From Gammaproteobacteria bacterium (lineage in GTDB: Bacteria > Pseudomonadota > Gammaproteobacteria > Pseudomonadales > Azotimanducaceae), in NCBI GenBank assembly GCA_021773565.1, contig JAJFJZ010000020.1:248001-312000 (forward strand): a stretch of DNA of 64,000 bases. Reading direction: 5' to 3'. Within the stretch, counting starts at the first letter, position 1. Each line of letters begins with the position of its first letter. A model generated the notes under the pieces. The model worked only from the letters and a program-made list of their open reading frames with translations, searched no databases and had not been told where the DNA came from. Position numbers and translations under genes: made by a program. Below are positions 26,016-34,066 of this stretch, piece by piece.

Positions 26016-27275
26016 ATGGAGTACATAGTAGTAAAAGGAGGCACAAAATTATACGGCGAAGTGAACACGAGTGGTGCTAAAAATGCGGCTCTGCCAATTT
26101 TATTCGCCGCTCTGCTCGCCGAAGGTGAACACCACTTTCACAATGTTCCCCTACTTCGTGACATAACATCCACTGAACGCCTTCTTCACCACCTGAACTG
26201 CCAGACAACACGTGAAGGAACCAATCTTTGTATCAGGACTTCGCCTCCGAAGGATTATACGGCACCTTATGAACTGGTTAGCCAAATGCGCGCGAGCATA
26301 CTTTGCCTGGGACCCTTGCTGGCGAAATACGGAGAAGCGCGCGTCAGTTTGCCAGGTGGCTGCGCAATCGGTTCAAGACCCATAAATTTGCACATCGAAC
26401 CCCTCAAGTTAATGGGCGCAGAAATTGCAATCGAGAAAGGTTACGTCATTGCACATTTACCCGCCAAACGATTATCCGGCGCGCACATCCTGTTTGAAAA
26501 CACTACAGTGGGTGGTACCGAGAATATCATGATGGCAGCGAGCCTGGCCGAGGGTACTACGGTACTTGAAAATGCAGCACGAGAACCGGAAATAGTTGAC
26601 CTCGCCGCCTACCTTAAAAAAATGGGAGCGCACATCGAGGGCGAAGGCAGCAATGTGATAACCATAGAAGGTGTCGAAAGTTTAAAACCTGCAGAACACA
26701 CCATTGTTCCGGATCGAATTGAGGCAGGAACCTTGCTTATTGCCGGTGCCATAACCGGGGGGCAGGTGAGAGTGGAAAATTGTGTACCTGCCGACATACA
26801 GGCCTTAATCGACAAACTTCAGGAAAGCGGCTTCACTATTACAAGTGGCGAAAACTGGGTTGAAATTGCTGCCGGTTCCGCCGGTCATGGAGTTGATATA
26901 CACACTATCCCGCATCCGGGGTTTCCCACTGATCTCCAGGCGCAATTTATGGCACTTATGACGCAGTGCGAAGGTGCTTCTGTAATTACTGAAAGCATAT
27001 TTGAGAATCGTTTTATGCACGTACAGGAACTTATGCGGCTGGGTGCCGACATCTCCCTGAATGCACGGGTTGCTGTTGTACGTGGCCATCCGGGTAAACT
27101 GGAGGGTGCAGAAGTTATGGCTACAGATTTACGTGCCAGTGCATCCCTCGTACTGGCGGGACTGGTAGCCAACGGTGATACCAAGATAAATCGTGTTTAT
27201 CACCTGGATCGCGGTTATGAAAAACTTGAAGAAAAACTTGCCGGGCTGGGCGCCATTATAGAGCGACGCAAATAA
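26016..27275 (+). CDS. murA: UDP-N-acetylglucosamine 1-carboxyvinyltransferase MurA
   Basis: A 419-residue cytoplasmic enzyme that transfers enolpyruvate from PEP to UDP-GlcNAc, the first committed step of peptidoglycan synthesis and the fosfomycin target. The reactive Cys is in [15 protein letters not shown] (C116); [21 protein letters not shown] opens the protein and [13 protein letters not shown]-like [16 protein letters not shown] lies in the middle. The start is ATG 26016, preceded by AGGAAG; the frame is open to 25944 but the extra residues are not family-like. In many gammaproteobacteria murA sits beside bolA or hisG; here it converges with the amino-sugar recycling operon nagA-nagB-murQ instead, 11 bases from murQ. 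Confidence 0.95.
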   Translation: MEYIVVKGGTKLYGEVNTSGAKNAALPILFAALLAEGEHHFHNVPLLRDITSTERLLHHLNCQTTREGTNLCIRTSPPKDYTAPYELVSQMRASILCLGPLLAKYGEARVSLPGGCAIGSRPINLHIEPLKLMGAEIAIEKGYVIAHLPAKRLSGAHILFENTTVGGTENIMMAASLAEGTTVLENAAREPEIVDLAAYLKKMGAHIEGEGSNVITIEGVESLKPAEHTIVPDRIEAGTLLIAGAITGGQVRVENCVPADIQALIDKLQESGFTITSGENWVEIAAGSAGHGVDIHTIPHPGFPTDLQAQFMALMTQCEGASVITESIFENRFMHVQELMRLGADISLNARVAVVRGHPGKLEGAEVMATDLRASASLVLAGLVANGDTKINRVYHLDRGYEKLEEKLAGLGAIIERRK

Positions 27276-27286
27276 AATCACACACC

Positions 27287-28177
27287 TCAAAGCAAGAGTG
27301 CTTTACGCAAGTGCCCGTTAGTCAGGCCCAGTTTTTCACGGGCAGCTTCAACCTCTATTTGCAAACTATGCGCAAGAATTGCGGTCTTCAATTCTCCTTC
27401 GCACTTGTCGAGCAAAGCCGTGGCAGAGGGATAAGATAATCCCGTAAGCGCTGTGAGCATGCGAATTGCGCGATCCTGTAATTTGGTGTTGGTGGCCTGC
27501 ACATCCACCATGTAATTCCCATAGGTCTTACCCAATTGCACCATCGCAGCCGTTGACAACATATTCAGCACCATTTTTGTTGCTGTACCAGCCTTCAGGC
27601 GAGTAGATCCACTAATTATTTCCGGACCCACAATCGGGGCGATAATAATGTCAGCAACCGACGCCATCTCATTGGGAACATTACAACAAAATCCAATGGT
27701 TGTGGCTTCTATCCCGCGCGCATAAGCCAAGGCCCCCAGCACATAGGGAGTACGCCCGCTGGCACTGATGCCCACTACACAATCACTACCTGTCAAGGAC
27801 AGTTTTTGCAGATCAGTGGCACCCGCTTCCGTTGCGTCTTCGGCACCTTCAACCGCTTTTACCAGGCCTTCATATCCACCAGCCATCAGGCCAATGATCT
27901 GATCCGGATGAGTATTAAATGTAGGTGGACATTCCACCGCATCCAGCACTCCAATACGCCCGGAAGTACCTGCCCCAACATAGATCAAACGTCCATGCCG
28001 GGCCAGGCATTTCACTATCTGATCAATGGCAAGCGCAATTGAGGTCGATTCCTTTTTAACTGCGGCAGCAACTTTTGCATCCTCATCGTTGAGAAGCTGT
28101 ACCAGGTCCTTTGTAGATAATAAATCCAGGTCCTTGCTTGCCGGATTTGAGGATTCAGTGGTTAAGGTTTCGAGCAT
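27287..28177 (-). CDS. murQ: N-acetylmuramic acid 6-phosphate etherase MurQ
   Basis: A 296-residue SIS-domain lyase that cleaves the D-lactyl ether of MurNAc-6-P to give GlcNAc-6-P, in cell-wall recycling. Typical blocks are TESSNPASKDLDLLSTKDLV, GRLIYVGAGTSGRIGVLDAVECPPTF (sugar-phosphate site), VVGISASGRTPYVLGAL and RLKAGTATKMVLNMLSTAAMV. It follows nagB by 19 bases in the nagA-nagB-murQ operon, so the product is handed directly to NagA and NagB. No MurNAc kinase (anmK, amgK) or muramyl phosphotransferase gene is in the window. Confidence 0.95.
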   Translation of the reverse strand: MLETLTTESSNPASKDLDLLSTKDLVQLLNDEDAKVAAAVKKESTSIALAIDQIVKCLARHGRLIYVGAGTSGRIGVLDAVECPPTFNTHPDQIIGLMAGGYEGLVKAVEGAEDATEAGATDLQKLSLTGSDCVVGISASGRTPYVLGALAYARGIEATTIGFCCNVPNEMASVADIIIAPIVGPEIISGSTRLKAGTATKMVLNMLSTAAMVQLGKTYGNYMVDVQATNTKLQDRAIRMLTALTGLSYPSATALLDKCEGELKTAILAHSLQIEVEAAREKLGLTNGHLRKALLL

Positions 28178-28196
28178 TGATTATTCCAGAGTTCCC

Positions 28197-29003
28197 CTAG
28201 ATATTATAAAAGCTGCCAAATTGTTTTCGAAGCGTTTCATTTTGCTCATACACCCAAAGATAGTACTCCTGATTTTGTAACTTCGCTGCCGCCTTTTCGT
28301 CCAGCAAAATACTAACATGCTGATGCAATTGCAGCGCGGACGCAGGGCACATCGAGGATAGCGGCCCCTCTACCATTTTTTGAACAGCCTCGGCCTTTCC
28401 GGATCCAGTGGCTAACAGGATAATCTTTCGCGCATCCAGAATGGTGGCTATTCCCATGGTCATGGCCAGCCTGGGCTGGTGTTCGTTTTCATCAAAAAGA
28501 TGCTTGTTATCCTGAAGCGTTCGTTGAGTGAGCGCTTTAACACGGGTTCGTGATTTAAGACTTGATGCGGGTTCATTAAATCCAATGTGCCCGTTACCCC
28601 CAATACCCAGAATTTGTAAATCAATACCTCCATGGCAGAGAATTTCGTTCTCAAATCCAAGCCCGAAAGTTCGCGGATTTTCTCCTTCTTTACAAAATGG
28701 CATGTAGGTATTTCTGATATCAATATCAATGTGGTCAAAAAAAGCAGCATTCATAAATGCGCGATAACTTTGGTCATCATCTTCATCAATCCCCAGATAC
28801 TCATCCAGGTTGAAGGTGCTTACTTCGGCAAACGAGATTTCGCCTGTTCGGTAGATACCAATCAACTGCTCATACAATGCAATGGGCGTTCTGCCCGTAG
28901 CAAGGCCCAATATCGCGTTACTTTTTTGGCGTATCAGCTCTGTCAGTAACTGCGCACCCTTCTTTGCAACCGCATCGGCATTCTTGAGAATTACAATTTC
29001 CAT
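28197..29003 (-). CDS. nagB: Glucosamine-6-phosphate deaminase NagB
   Basis: A 268-residue cytoplasmic enzyme turning glucosamine-6-P into fructose-6-P and ammonia, the exit of amino sugars into glycolysis. Signatures: ILGLATGRTPIALYEQLI, FNLDEYLGI, LQILGIGGNGHIGFNEPASSL (active-site loop with His) and the late LLATGSGKAEAVQKMVEGP. It is complete and close to the E. coli length (266). The gene is six bases downstream of nagA and 19 upstream of murQ. Confidence 0.95.
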   Translation of the reverse strand: MEIVILKNADAVAKKGAQLLTELIRQKSNAILGLATGRTPIALYEQLIGIYRTGEISFAEVSTFNLDEYLGIDEDDDQSYRAFMNAAFFDHIDIDIRNTYMPFCKEGENPRTFGLGFENEILCHGGIDLQILGIGGNGHIGFNEPASSLKSRTRVKALTQRTLQDNKHLFDENEHQPRLAMTMGIATILDARKIILLATGSGKAEAVQKMVEGPLSSMCPASALQLHQHVSILLDEKAAAKLQNQEYYLWVYEQNETLRKQFGSFYNI

Positions 29004-29009
29004 AATACC

Positions 29010-30164
29010 TCAGAGATCTTCACGGCCTGGAATACCATCAATCCATGTTTCCACTACATTCAACTCTGTGTCCAGCTCAACAAGACACGCCCGGTAACCG
29101 GCTTTTATATAGCCAAGTTCTGCAGCTTTGTGGATAGCGTGTGCAGGGTAAGTAGATGCCATGCGCAATGCCTCTGTTATCTCAAGTCCGGTAAATTTGA
29201 TGGTGTTTTTTACCGCGTCCTGCATATTCAAATTGGACCCAGCGAGGATGCCCTCCTTACTCAGAAAGCGCCCCTGCGACAATTGAATGGTTTCTTCATT
29301 CATCACAAAGGAGTTCTGATTCGTGCCCACGCAGGCCATTGCGTCCGTAACCAACAGCGCGCCACCCCTTCGTTTTGCAGCCACCGCTACAGCGAAGCTT
29401 GCCGGATGCACATGATGTCCGTCTGCGATAATGCCAAAATAACTGTCGGTATCAGTGAGTGCCGCGCCCACAATACCGGGCTCGCGGCTAAGAAGAGCAG
29501 GCATGGCATTAAACAGGTGCGTAAAACCGCGCAAACCTGCATCAAGGGCCTTTTGCGTCGTTTCAAAATCAGCGGTGGTGTGTCCGGCGAAGACCAGAAC
29601 ACCGGCATCTGTTAAGGCCCTGATCTGACGGGCGTCAACAAACTCAGGCGCGAGCGTAACCAATGTTGTGCCCTTTTGTAGTGAGGTAAACAGGGAGAAA
29701 AGTGAATCATCCAGTTTTCGTAAAGCCTGAGCAGAATGAATTCCTTTACGATCAACATTCAGACACGGCCCCTCCAGATGTATCCCCAGAATTCCAGGCA
29801 AGTTATTTCGTAATGCTTCACTAACGCTTGATATCGCCCTTTGCATAACAGCATCGGTAGCACTGATGATGGTCGGCAGAAAACCGGTCGTGCCGAACCG
29901 CCTGTGCGCTCTGGCAATAGTGCGTAGTGTTTTTGGTGTGGGTGCGTTATTGAACAGTTCTCCACCCCCTCCGTTCACTTGTAGGTCGATAAATCCCGGA
30001 GCCAGAAAGTGACCGGACAGATCGTAAATTTGGGCGGTATGCAATTCGTCTGGCTGGTGCAAACAAACGTCCGCCACGAGACCATTTTCTACGATGAGGC
30101 AATGTCCATCCAGGATACCCTCTCCGTCACAAATACGACCATTAACAAATACTGTTTTATGCAT
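29010..30164 (-). CDS. nagA: N-acetylglucosamine-6-phosphate deacetylase NagA
   Basis: A 384-residue amidohydrolase-fold enzyme converting GlcNAc-6-P to GlcN-6-P. Seen: HFLAPGFIDLQVNGGGGELFN, GILGIHLEGPCLNVDRKGIH (metal Glu), VLVFAGHTTADFETTQKAL and GFTHLFNAMPALLSREPGIVGAAL (metal His region), DGHHVHPAS, LVTDAMACVG (catalytic Asp). It is the first gene of the nagA-nagB-murQ operon. The promoter lies in the 247-bp divergent gap to the cytochrome gene at 30412. No NagC-type regulator is visible nearby. Confidence 0.94.
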   Translation of the reverse strand: MHKTVFVNGRICDGEGILDGHCLIVENGLVADVCLHQPDELHTAQIYDLSGHFLAPGFIDLQVNGGGGELFNNAPTPKTLRTIARAHRRFGTTGFLPTIISATDAVMQRAISSVSEALRNNLPGILGIHLEGPCLNVDRKGIHSAQALRKLDDSLFSLFTSLQKGTTLVTLAPEFVDARQIRALTDAGVLVFAGHTTADFETTQKALDAGLRGFTHLFNAMPALLSREPGIVGAALTDTDSYFGIIADGHHVHPASFAVAVAAKRRGGALLVTDAMACVGTNQNSFVMNEETIQLSQGRFLSKEGILAGSNLNMQDAVKNTIKFTGLEITEALRMASTYPAHAIHKAAELGYIKAGYRACLVELDTELNVVETWIDGIPGREDL

Positions 30165-30411
30165 AGGGCTTCTGCATGAATCGAAAAACCTTCATTTCAA
30201 ATTGCGCAATATATAGTCCACTGTAGCCTTACCTATTCTCCGCTTGCTTTCAATTCGAGAATCACACAAAACAAATGACTGTTCAGTGTAATGGTTTTGA
30301 GTATGCGTTTTCTACCTGTGACTTTGTTGGCAAGTGTTCTGCTTATTACATTGGCTCTGCCCTGATAATCCCTTATTCTCTAATACCGGAACCACCGGAA
30401 ACGGACTTTTT

Positions 30412-30894
30412 ATGAAAAACGCACTGATATTTTTGGGCAGCCTGATCTTTCTTACAGCATGTAATGCAAGCGAACCCACTGGCAGCGGTGAAAGCCCGGT
30501 CAGCCAGAGCCAGGCGGTACCCTTCAAGATGGCAACCGATCTGCACCAGACAATGGAATGGGTGCTGGATCCGGCTGCAGACCTTATATGGGATTCTGCT
30601 GGCTCCATTATTACGGAAGCGGGTATCGAAGAACTGGCACCGACCACAGATGCGGGCTGGGAAAACGTACGTAACAATGCAGCTGTGGTTGCCCAAAGTG
30701 GCAATCTGCTGATGCTGCCTGGAATAGCGCTGGGTGAAAACGACTGGATGGAACTATCCGCTGGTCTGGTAGATGCCGGAATGCTCGCTGTAAAGGCGGC
30801 GGAGGCACAGGATTCTGATGCCCTGTTTAAGGCTGGAGGGCAAATTTACAATGTCTGTCGTGCCTGCCATCAGCAATATGTCACCGGGGAATAA
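30412..30894 (+). CDS. Cytochrome c lipoprotein (class II-like)
   Basis: A 160-residue protein with a lipoprotein signal (ALIFLGSLIFLTACNAS, lipid-modified Cys18) and a single heme-binding CRACH at the extreme C-terminus (about 149-153, IYNVCRACHQQYV). A C-terminal heme motif after a helical domain is the layout of class II cytochromes c (cytochrome c' type). It starts the plus-strand cluster of membrane proteins running to 33476; the HupE-like gene probably starts within its last 17 bases. The start ATG 30412 is chosen because it opens the signal sequence; the frame extends upstream without coding character. Confidence 0.8.
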   Translation: MKNALIFLGSLIFLTACNASEPTGSGESPVSQSQAVPFKMATDLHQTMEWVLDPAADLIWDSAGSIITEAGIEELAPTTDAGWENVRNNAAVVAQSGNLLMLPGIALGENDWMELSAGLVDAGMLAVKAAEAQDSDALFKAGGQIYNVCRACHQQYVTGE

Positions 30895-31621
30895 GCCAGT
30901 TTTGAGGGCATATCTTTTTGCTAACATAAATGTTGTTCAACGATTAACACCACTGATTGTTATTCTTGGTTGTGTGTTTATTGCAGGCTCAATACTTGGC
31001 CATACAATTTCCGGAAGCAATGCAACTTACGTGAAGGGCATAGAGGGGCCCGCTATCGCACCTTTTATGTACCTGGGAGCCAAACACATGGTAACCGGGT
31101 TGGATCACCTGTTATTTCTGGCGGGCGTGGTGTTTTTTCTGTTCAAAGCCCGAGACATAATTCTTTATGTTTCGTTATTTACACTGGGACACAGTATTAC
31201 GCTTTTAAGCGGTGTCCTGTTCGACCTGCAGGTCAATGCAAACCTCATAGATGCCATTATTGCATTTTCTATTGTATATAAAGCTTTCGAAAATATGGGT
31301 GGCTTTGCACACCTTCCCTTTCAACCTGATACCCGCATAGCCGTTCTGGTATTCGGCCTGTTCCATGGGCTGGGCCTTGCCACCAAGCTTCAGGAATTTT
31401 CAATTACCGAAAACGGATTGCTGACAAACATTGTCAGTTTTAATCTCGGAGTAGAAATTGGCCAGGTAATTGCGCTGCTATTTATACTGGCGGCACTAAA
31501 GCTGTGGCGTAAGCGGGAAAAATTTGTCGACAGAGCCTATGCCTCCAATTCAGTTCTCATGTGCGCGGGCTTCATTCTCGCCGGTTACCAAATAACCGCT
31601 TATATGGTGTTTTCCCAATGA
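30878..31621 (+). CDS. HupE/UreJ-like membrane protein
   Basis: A protein of about 247 residues with six to seven hydrophobic helices. Family features are PFMYLGAKHMVTGLDHLLFLAGVVFFL (the conserved G.DH..F motif of HupE/UreJ), TLGHSITLL, VFGLFHGLGLAT and SFNLGVEIGQ. HupE and UreJ transport or chaperone nickel (or cobalt), but the wide HupE/UreJ_2 group includes members of unknown role. No hydrogenase or urease gene is in the window. The start is uncertain: ATG 30878 overlaps the cytochrome gene and TTG 30902 just after it is an alternative. It overlaps the next gene by four bases. Confidence 0.78.
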   Translation: MSPGNKPVLRAYLFANINVVQRLTPLIVILGCVFIAGSILGHTISGSNATYVKGIEGPAIAPFMYLGAKHMVTGLDHLLFLAGVVFFLFKARDIILYVSLFTLGHSITLLSGVLFDLQVNANLIDAIIAFSIVYKAFENMGGFAHLPFQPDTRIAVLVFGLFHGLGLATKLQEFSITENGLLTNIVSFNLGVEIGQVIALLFILAALKLWRKREKFVDRAYASNSVLMCAGFILAGYQITAYMVFSQ

Positions 31622-32226
31622 CCACAGCCGAAGTTCCAAATTCAGGACATTCAAATGCCAGACTTGTGTGGACCTGCCTTGGCGCATTTGCTGTTGCCGC
31701 AATGTTACTGGTGTTATTTGTGCTTCCTGCAGAATTTGCCATAGATCCTCTGGGGACGGGTAAGCTGCTGGGACTCACTGATCTTTCCGGCCAACAGTCT
31801 GACGCAATCACGCACCAATCAGAAATTTACCATCGTGATAGCAGGGAATTCGTCCTGTCTCCCTTTGAATCCCTTGAATACAAGTACCGGATAGAGGAAG
31901 GCGGTGTGTTAATTTACAGTTGGCATGCAAGCGGTGAAGTTTTATATGATTTTCACGCTGAACCGGATGGTAGTGAACCCGGCTTTGCAGAAAGTTTTGA
32001 TAAACAACGTAAAGAGGTATCCCACGGAAGCTATTTTGCAGCATTCTCAGGAATACATGGCTGGTACTGGGAAAACCGCGGCAACACCGACGTCGTGATC
32101 AAACTTGAGAGCACAGGATTTTATTCCGGTTCCATAGAGTTCAGAGACGGCCTGGAAACTGAAGATTCGTTTACTACAATAGGTGTAAACTCAGCAAACA
32201 GGGGGACTGAAGTTCTTGTTAAATGA
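31618..32226 (+). CDS. Membrane-anchored protein of the HupE cluster
   Basis: A 202-residue protein with one N-terminal membrane anchor (about residues 17-39, TCLGAFAVAAMLLVLFVLP) and a periplasmic beta-rich domain. That domain contains EFVLSPFESLEYKYRIEEGG, YSWHASGEVLYDFHAEPDG, HGSYFAAFSGIHGWYWENRG and VVIKLESTGFYSGS. It resembles the proteins labelled only as transmembrane anchor protein that accompany HupE-like genes. No enzymatic motif is recognised; several His and Trp residues (SWHASG, FHAEP, GIHGWYW) could bind a metal (inference). It is translationally coupled to the HupE-like gene by ATGA. Confidence 0.72.
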   Translation: MTTAEVPNSGHSNARLVWTCLGAFAVAAMLLVLFVLPAEFAIDPLGTGKLLGLTDLSGQQSDAITHQSEIYHRDSREFVLSPFESLEYKYRIEEGGVLIYSWHASGEVLYDFHAEPDGSEPGFAESFDKQRKEVSHGSYFAAFSGIHGWYWENRGNTDVVIKLESTGFYSGSIEFRDGLETEDSFTTIGVNSANRGTEVLVK

Positions 32227-32227
32227 A

Positions 32228-32797
32228 ATGCTACTCAACCTGGCCGAATGGTTGGCAGTGCAAGACTGGAGTATTGGTCTGCATGAAGCCTACTATATGT
32301 ATGGCTGGGTAGAAGGTACCCATGTACTAACACTTATGCTGTTTCTGGGTATGCTGTGTGTGATCGATTTGCGAATGCTTGGCCTGATACTTACCGATGT
32401 ACCTGCTGCCAAAATCGCGCAGCGACTCGACACCCCCATGATGATCGGATTTGGAATAATGCTGATCACCGGCTTTGCCCTGTACTACGCAATTCCGGTG
32501 CGCACCACCCAAAGCATCTGGTTCAGGATCAAGGTGGTTTTGTTAATAGTGGCTGGCATCAATGCCCTGTTGTTTAGAAACAAAATGCATGCTTCGGCGG
32601 ATACCTGGAGTGAGGATCCTGTTCCCCCAAAACGAATACGCCTTGGTGCGGGATTGTCTCTTGGCCTGTGGGCATCTGTGGTTACCGCAGGAAGATTGAT
32701 GGCTTATGACTGGTATGACTGTAATAAATCCATGCCCGAGTTTATGTACTGGGCGGCAGGGTGTGTCGCGGAACTGGCCGCTTCAGAGGCGCCGTAA
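32228..32797 (+). CDS. DUF6644-like membrane protein (1)
   Basis: A 189-residue membrane protein with four to five helices. The block WVEGTHVLTLMLFLGMLCVIDLRMLGLILTDVP is not quoted beyond key residues: a membrane His (GTH), then DLRMLG at a helix end. Near the C-terminus is AGRLMAYDWYDCN. The same layout (GH.L...G....DLR.LG.....IP, then AGR) recurs in the next gene, so the two are paralogues. Cytochrome b-like helical bundles use such His residues for heme, but I cannot show it here. The start ATG 32228 directly follows the stop of the preceding gene. The function is unknown. Confidence 0.7.
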   Translation: MLLNLAEWLAVQDWSIGLHEAYYMYGWVEGTHVLTLMLFLGMLCVIDLRMLGLILTDVPAAKIAQRLDTPMMIGFGIMLITGFALYYAIPVRTTQSIWFRIKVVLLIVAGINALLFRNKMHASADTWSEDPVPPKRIRLGAGLSLGLWASVVTAGRLMAYDWYDCNKSMPEFMYWAAGCVAELAASEAP

Positions 32798-32817
32798 ACT
32801 ATAAATATGGTTGTTTA

Positions 32818-33294
32818 ATGGAACTCATTGCTTTTTTTCAATGGCTGGATCAGTCAGCACTGGCTGAATTTTCAAAGGCTTATGGTGGTGTATTTGCCAT
32901 TGTGCAAGTAGGCCACATATTATCCATGGTGCTTTTGGGTGGCATGATTATCACTGGCGATCTGCGCCTGTTGGGCGTAGTGATGCGGGATATTCCTTCC
33001 GAATCTGTGCTGGAAAACACCCACAGGTGGTTAGCACCAGCACTGACTGTATCGATAATAACCGGCTCTTACATGACATCTGCGATAGCCATGAAAATCT
33101 ATCACAGCGGTTTTTTCTGGTCGAAGATGTATTGGCTGGCTGCCGGTATAGTCATGGTATACCTGATTCGCAGGCCGCTGTTAAAATTTGATCATGCATC
33201 CATCAACCCATGGACACTTCGCTTGATGGCGATTGCCAGTATTACCATCTGGTTTAATGTTGCTGGCGCAGGTCGCTGGATCGGTTTTTCCTAA
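32818..33294 (+). CDS. DUF6644-like membrane protein (2)
   Basis: A 158-residue paralogue of the previous gene: QVGHILSMVLLGGMIITGDL then RLLGVVMRDIP, a middle helix LTVSIITGSYMTSA, FFWSKMYWLAAGI and a C-terminal GAGRWIGFS. It has about four transmembrane helices with conserved His in the first membrane segment (GH) and another in ENTHRW. The length and lack of a signal peptide suggest a partner subunit of a small membrane complex with 32228-32797. The start ATG 32818 lies 20 bases after the upstream stop. Confidence 0.7.
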   Translation: MELIAFFQWLDQSALAEFSKAYGGVFAIVQVGHILSMVLLGGMIITGDLRLLGVVMRDIPSESVLENTHRWLAPALTVSIITGSYMTSAIAMKIYHSGFFWSKMYWLAAGIVMVYLIRRPLLKFDHASINPWTLRLMAIASITIWFNVAGAGRWIGFS

Positions 33295-33350
33295 GCACCC
33301 CCGACACAGGCCCGTCAAAAACAGCGCACCAAGGAACAGGGAATATCACT

Positions 33351-33476
33351 ATGCAAAAAGCCACTCTTGAAAAACTCGCTACCCTCTATTCAATGAGCGT
33401 TATCATTGCTGCCTGCTGGTACCTGACTATCCAGATTATGGATACGCTGGAAATTCTGGAAATGGCGTACGGTTAA
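33351..33476 (+). CDS. 41-residue single-span membrane peptide
   Basis: A short gene encoding MQKATLEKLATLYSMSVIIA followed by a hydrophobic stretch and an acidic end (MDTLEILEMAYG). There is one predicted membrane helix at about residues 15-30. A ribosome-binding-like AACAGGGA lies about nine bases before the ATG. It sits 56 bases after the second DUF6644-like gene on the same strand and is probably the last subunit of this cluster, similar in style to the tiny subunits of respiratory oxidases. It shows no similarity I recognise. Confidence 0.55.
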   Translation: MQKATLEKLATLYSMSVIIAACWYLTIQIMDTLEILEMAYG

Positions 33477-33570
33477 CGAGTCTGCTAATCCCGGATAACA
33501 CTGGTACCGGATAATCCCGCTGGCAGTATTCAGCGTAGACTTTAAATTCTGAACAACAGGAGTATCACGC

Positions 33571-33993
33571 TTGACCACACCTATCCTACCTCTGGACCCA
33601 CCCCCGGGCTTTGAGCCGGACCAATCCAATGACATAGCCGAAGAAACCATTGGGCCCTATTATGTCAATTACGCACCAAACCTGTTGGCGACGGGTATGA
33701 TCAGCATGCCACATCATGCCAACTCCATGGGTACGGTACATGGTGGAGTGCTGATGACCTTTGCAGATTTTACGCTCTGTGCATTTGGGCGAGATGGAAG
33801 TAAAGACGCCCATATTGTTACCGTAAGCCTTACCACGGAGTTTGTTCGCGCAGCCCCCATTGAAGCATGGCTTAGCGCAAGCGGAGAAGTTGTACGACGT
33901 ACCGGTTCGCTGGTGTTCGTACAGGGACGTTTGTATCACGGCGAAGAGGCCGTACTTACCTACAGCGGCGTCGGCAAGCGCATCTACGAATAA
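33571..33993 (+). CDS. PaaI-type hotdog thioesterase
   Basis: A 140-residue hotdog-fold acyl-CoA thioesterase. The hallmark is NSMGTVHGGVLMTFADFTL (about 51-69), with active-site Asn/Gly/Asp positions, followed by IVTVSLTTEFVRAAPIEAWL and GEVVRRTGSLVFVQGRLY. It starts at TTG 33571 with ACAGGAG ten bases upstream; no ATG is present before the fold. It stands alone between the HupE cluster and cstA. It is a different gene from paaI at 62161-62598. The acyl-CoA substrate is unknown. Confidence 0.85.
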   Translation: MTTPILPLDPPPGFEPDQSNDIAEETIGPYYVNYAPNLLATGMISMPHHANSMGTVHGGVLMTFADFTLCAFGRDGSKDAHIVTVSLTTEFVRAAPIEAWLSASGEVVRRTGSLVFVQGRLYHGEEAVLTYSGVGKRIYE

Positions 33994-34066
33994 GCAGGTT
34001 GATCTGCTACATTAGCGCACTACTGCAGAATATTTTCACAGCAATCAGATACAGGGGAAGCACTCC

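Noticed and set aside
30291-30365. 24-codon hydrophobic open frame (MVLSMRFLPVTLLASVLLIT...) in the gap before the cytochrome gene
   Set aside because: It looks like a signal sequence but has no ribosome-binding site, and hydrophobic short frames arise easily in T-rich DNA. Possible relic of a signal peptide only.
30878-31621. Hydrogenase or urease accessory role for the HupE-like protein
   Set aside because: There are no hydrogenase or urease structural genes in the window, so this specific role is not supported.
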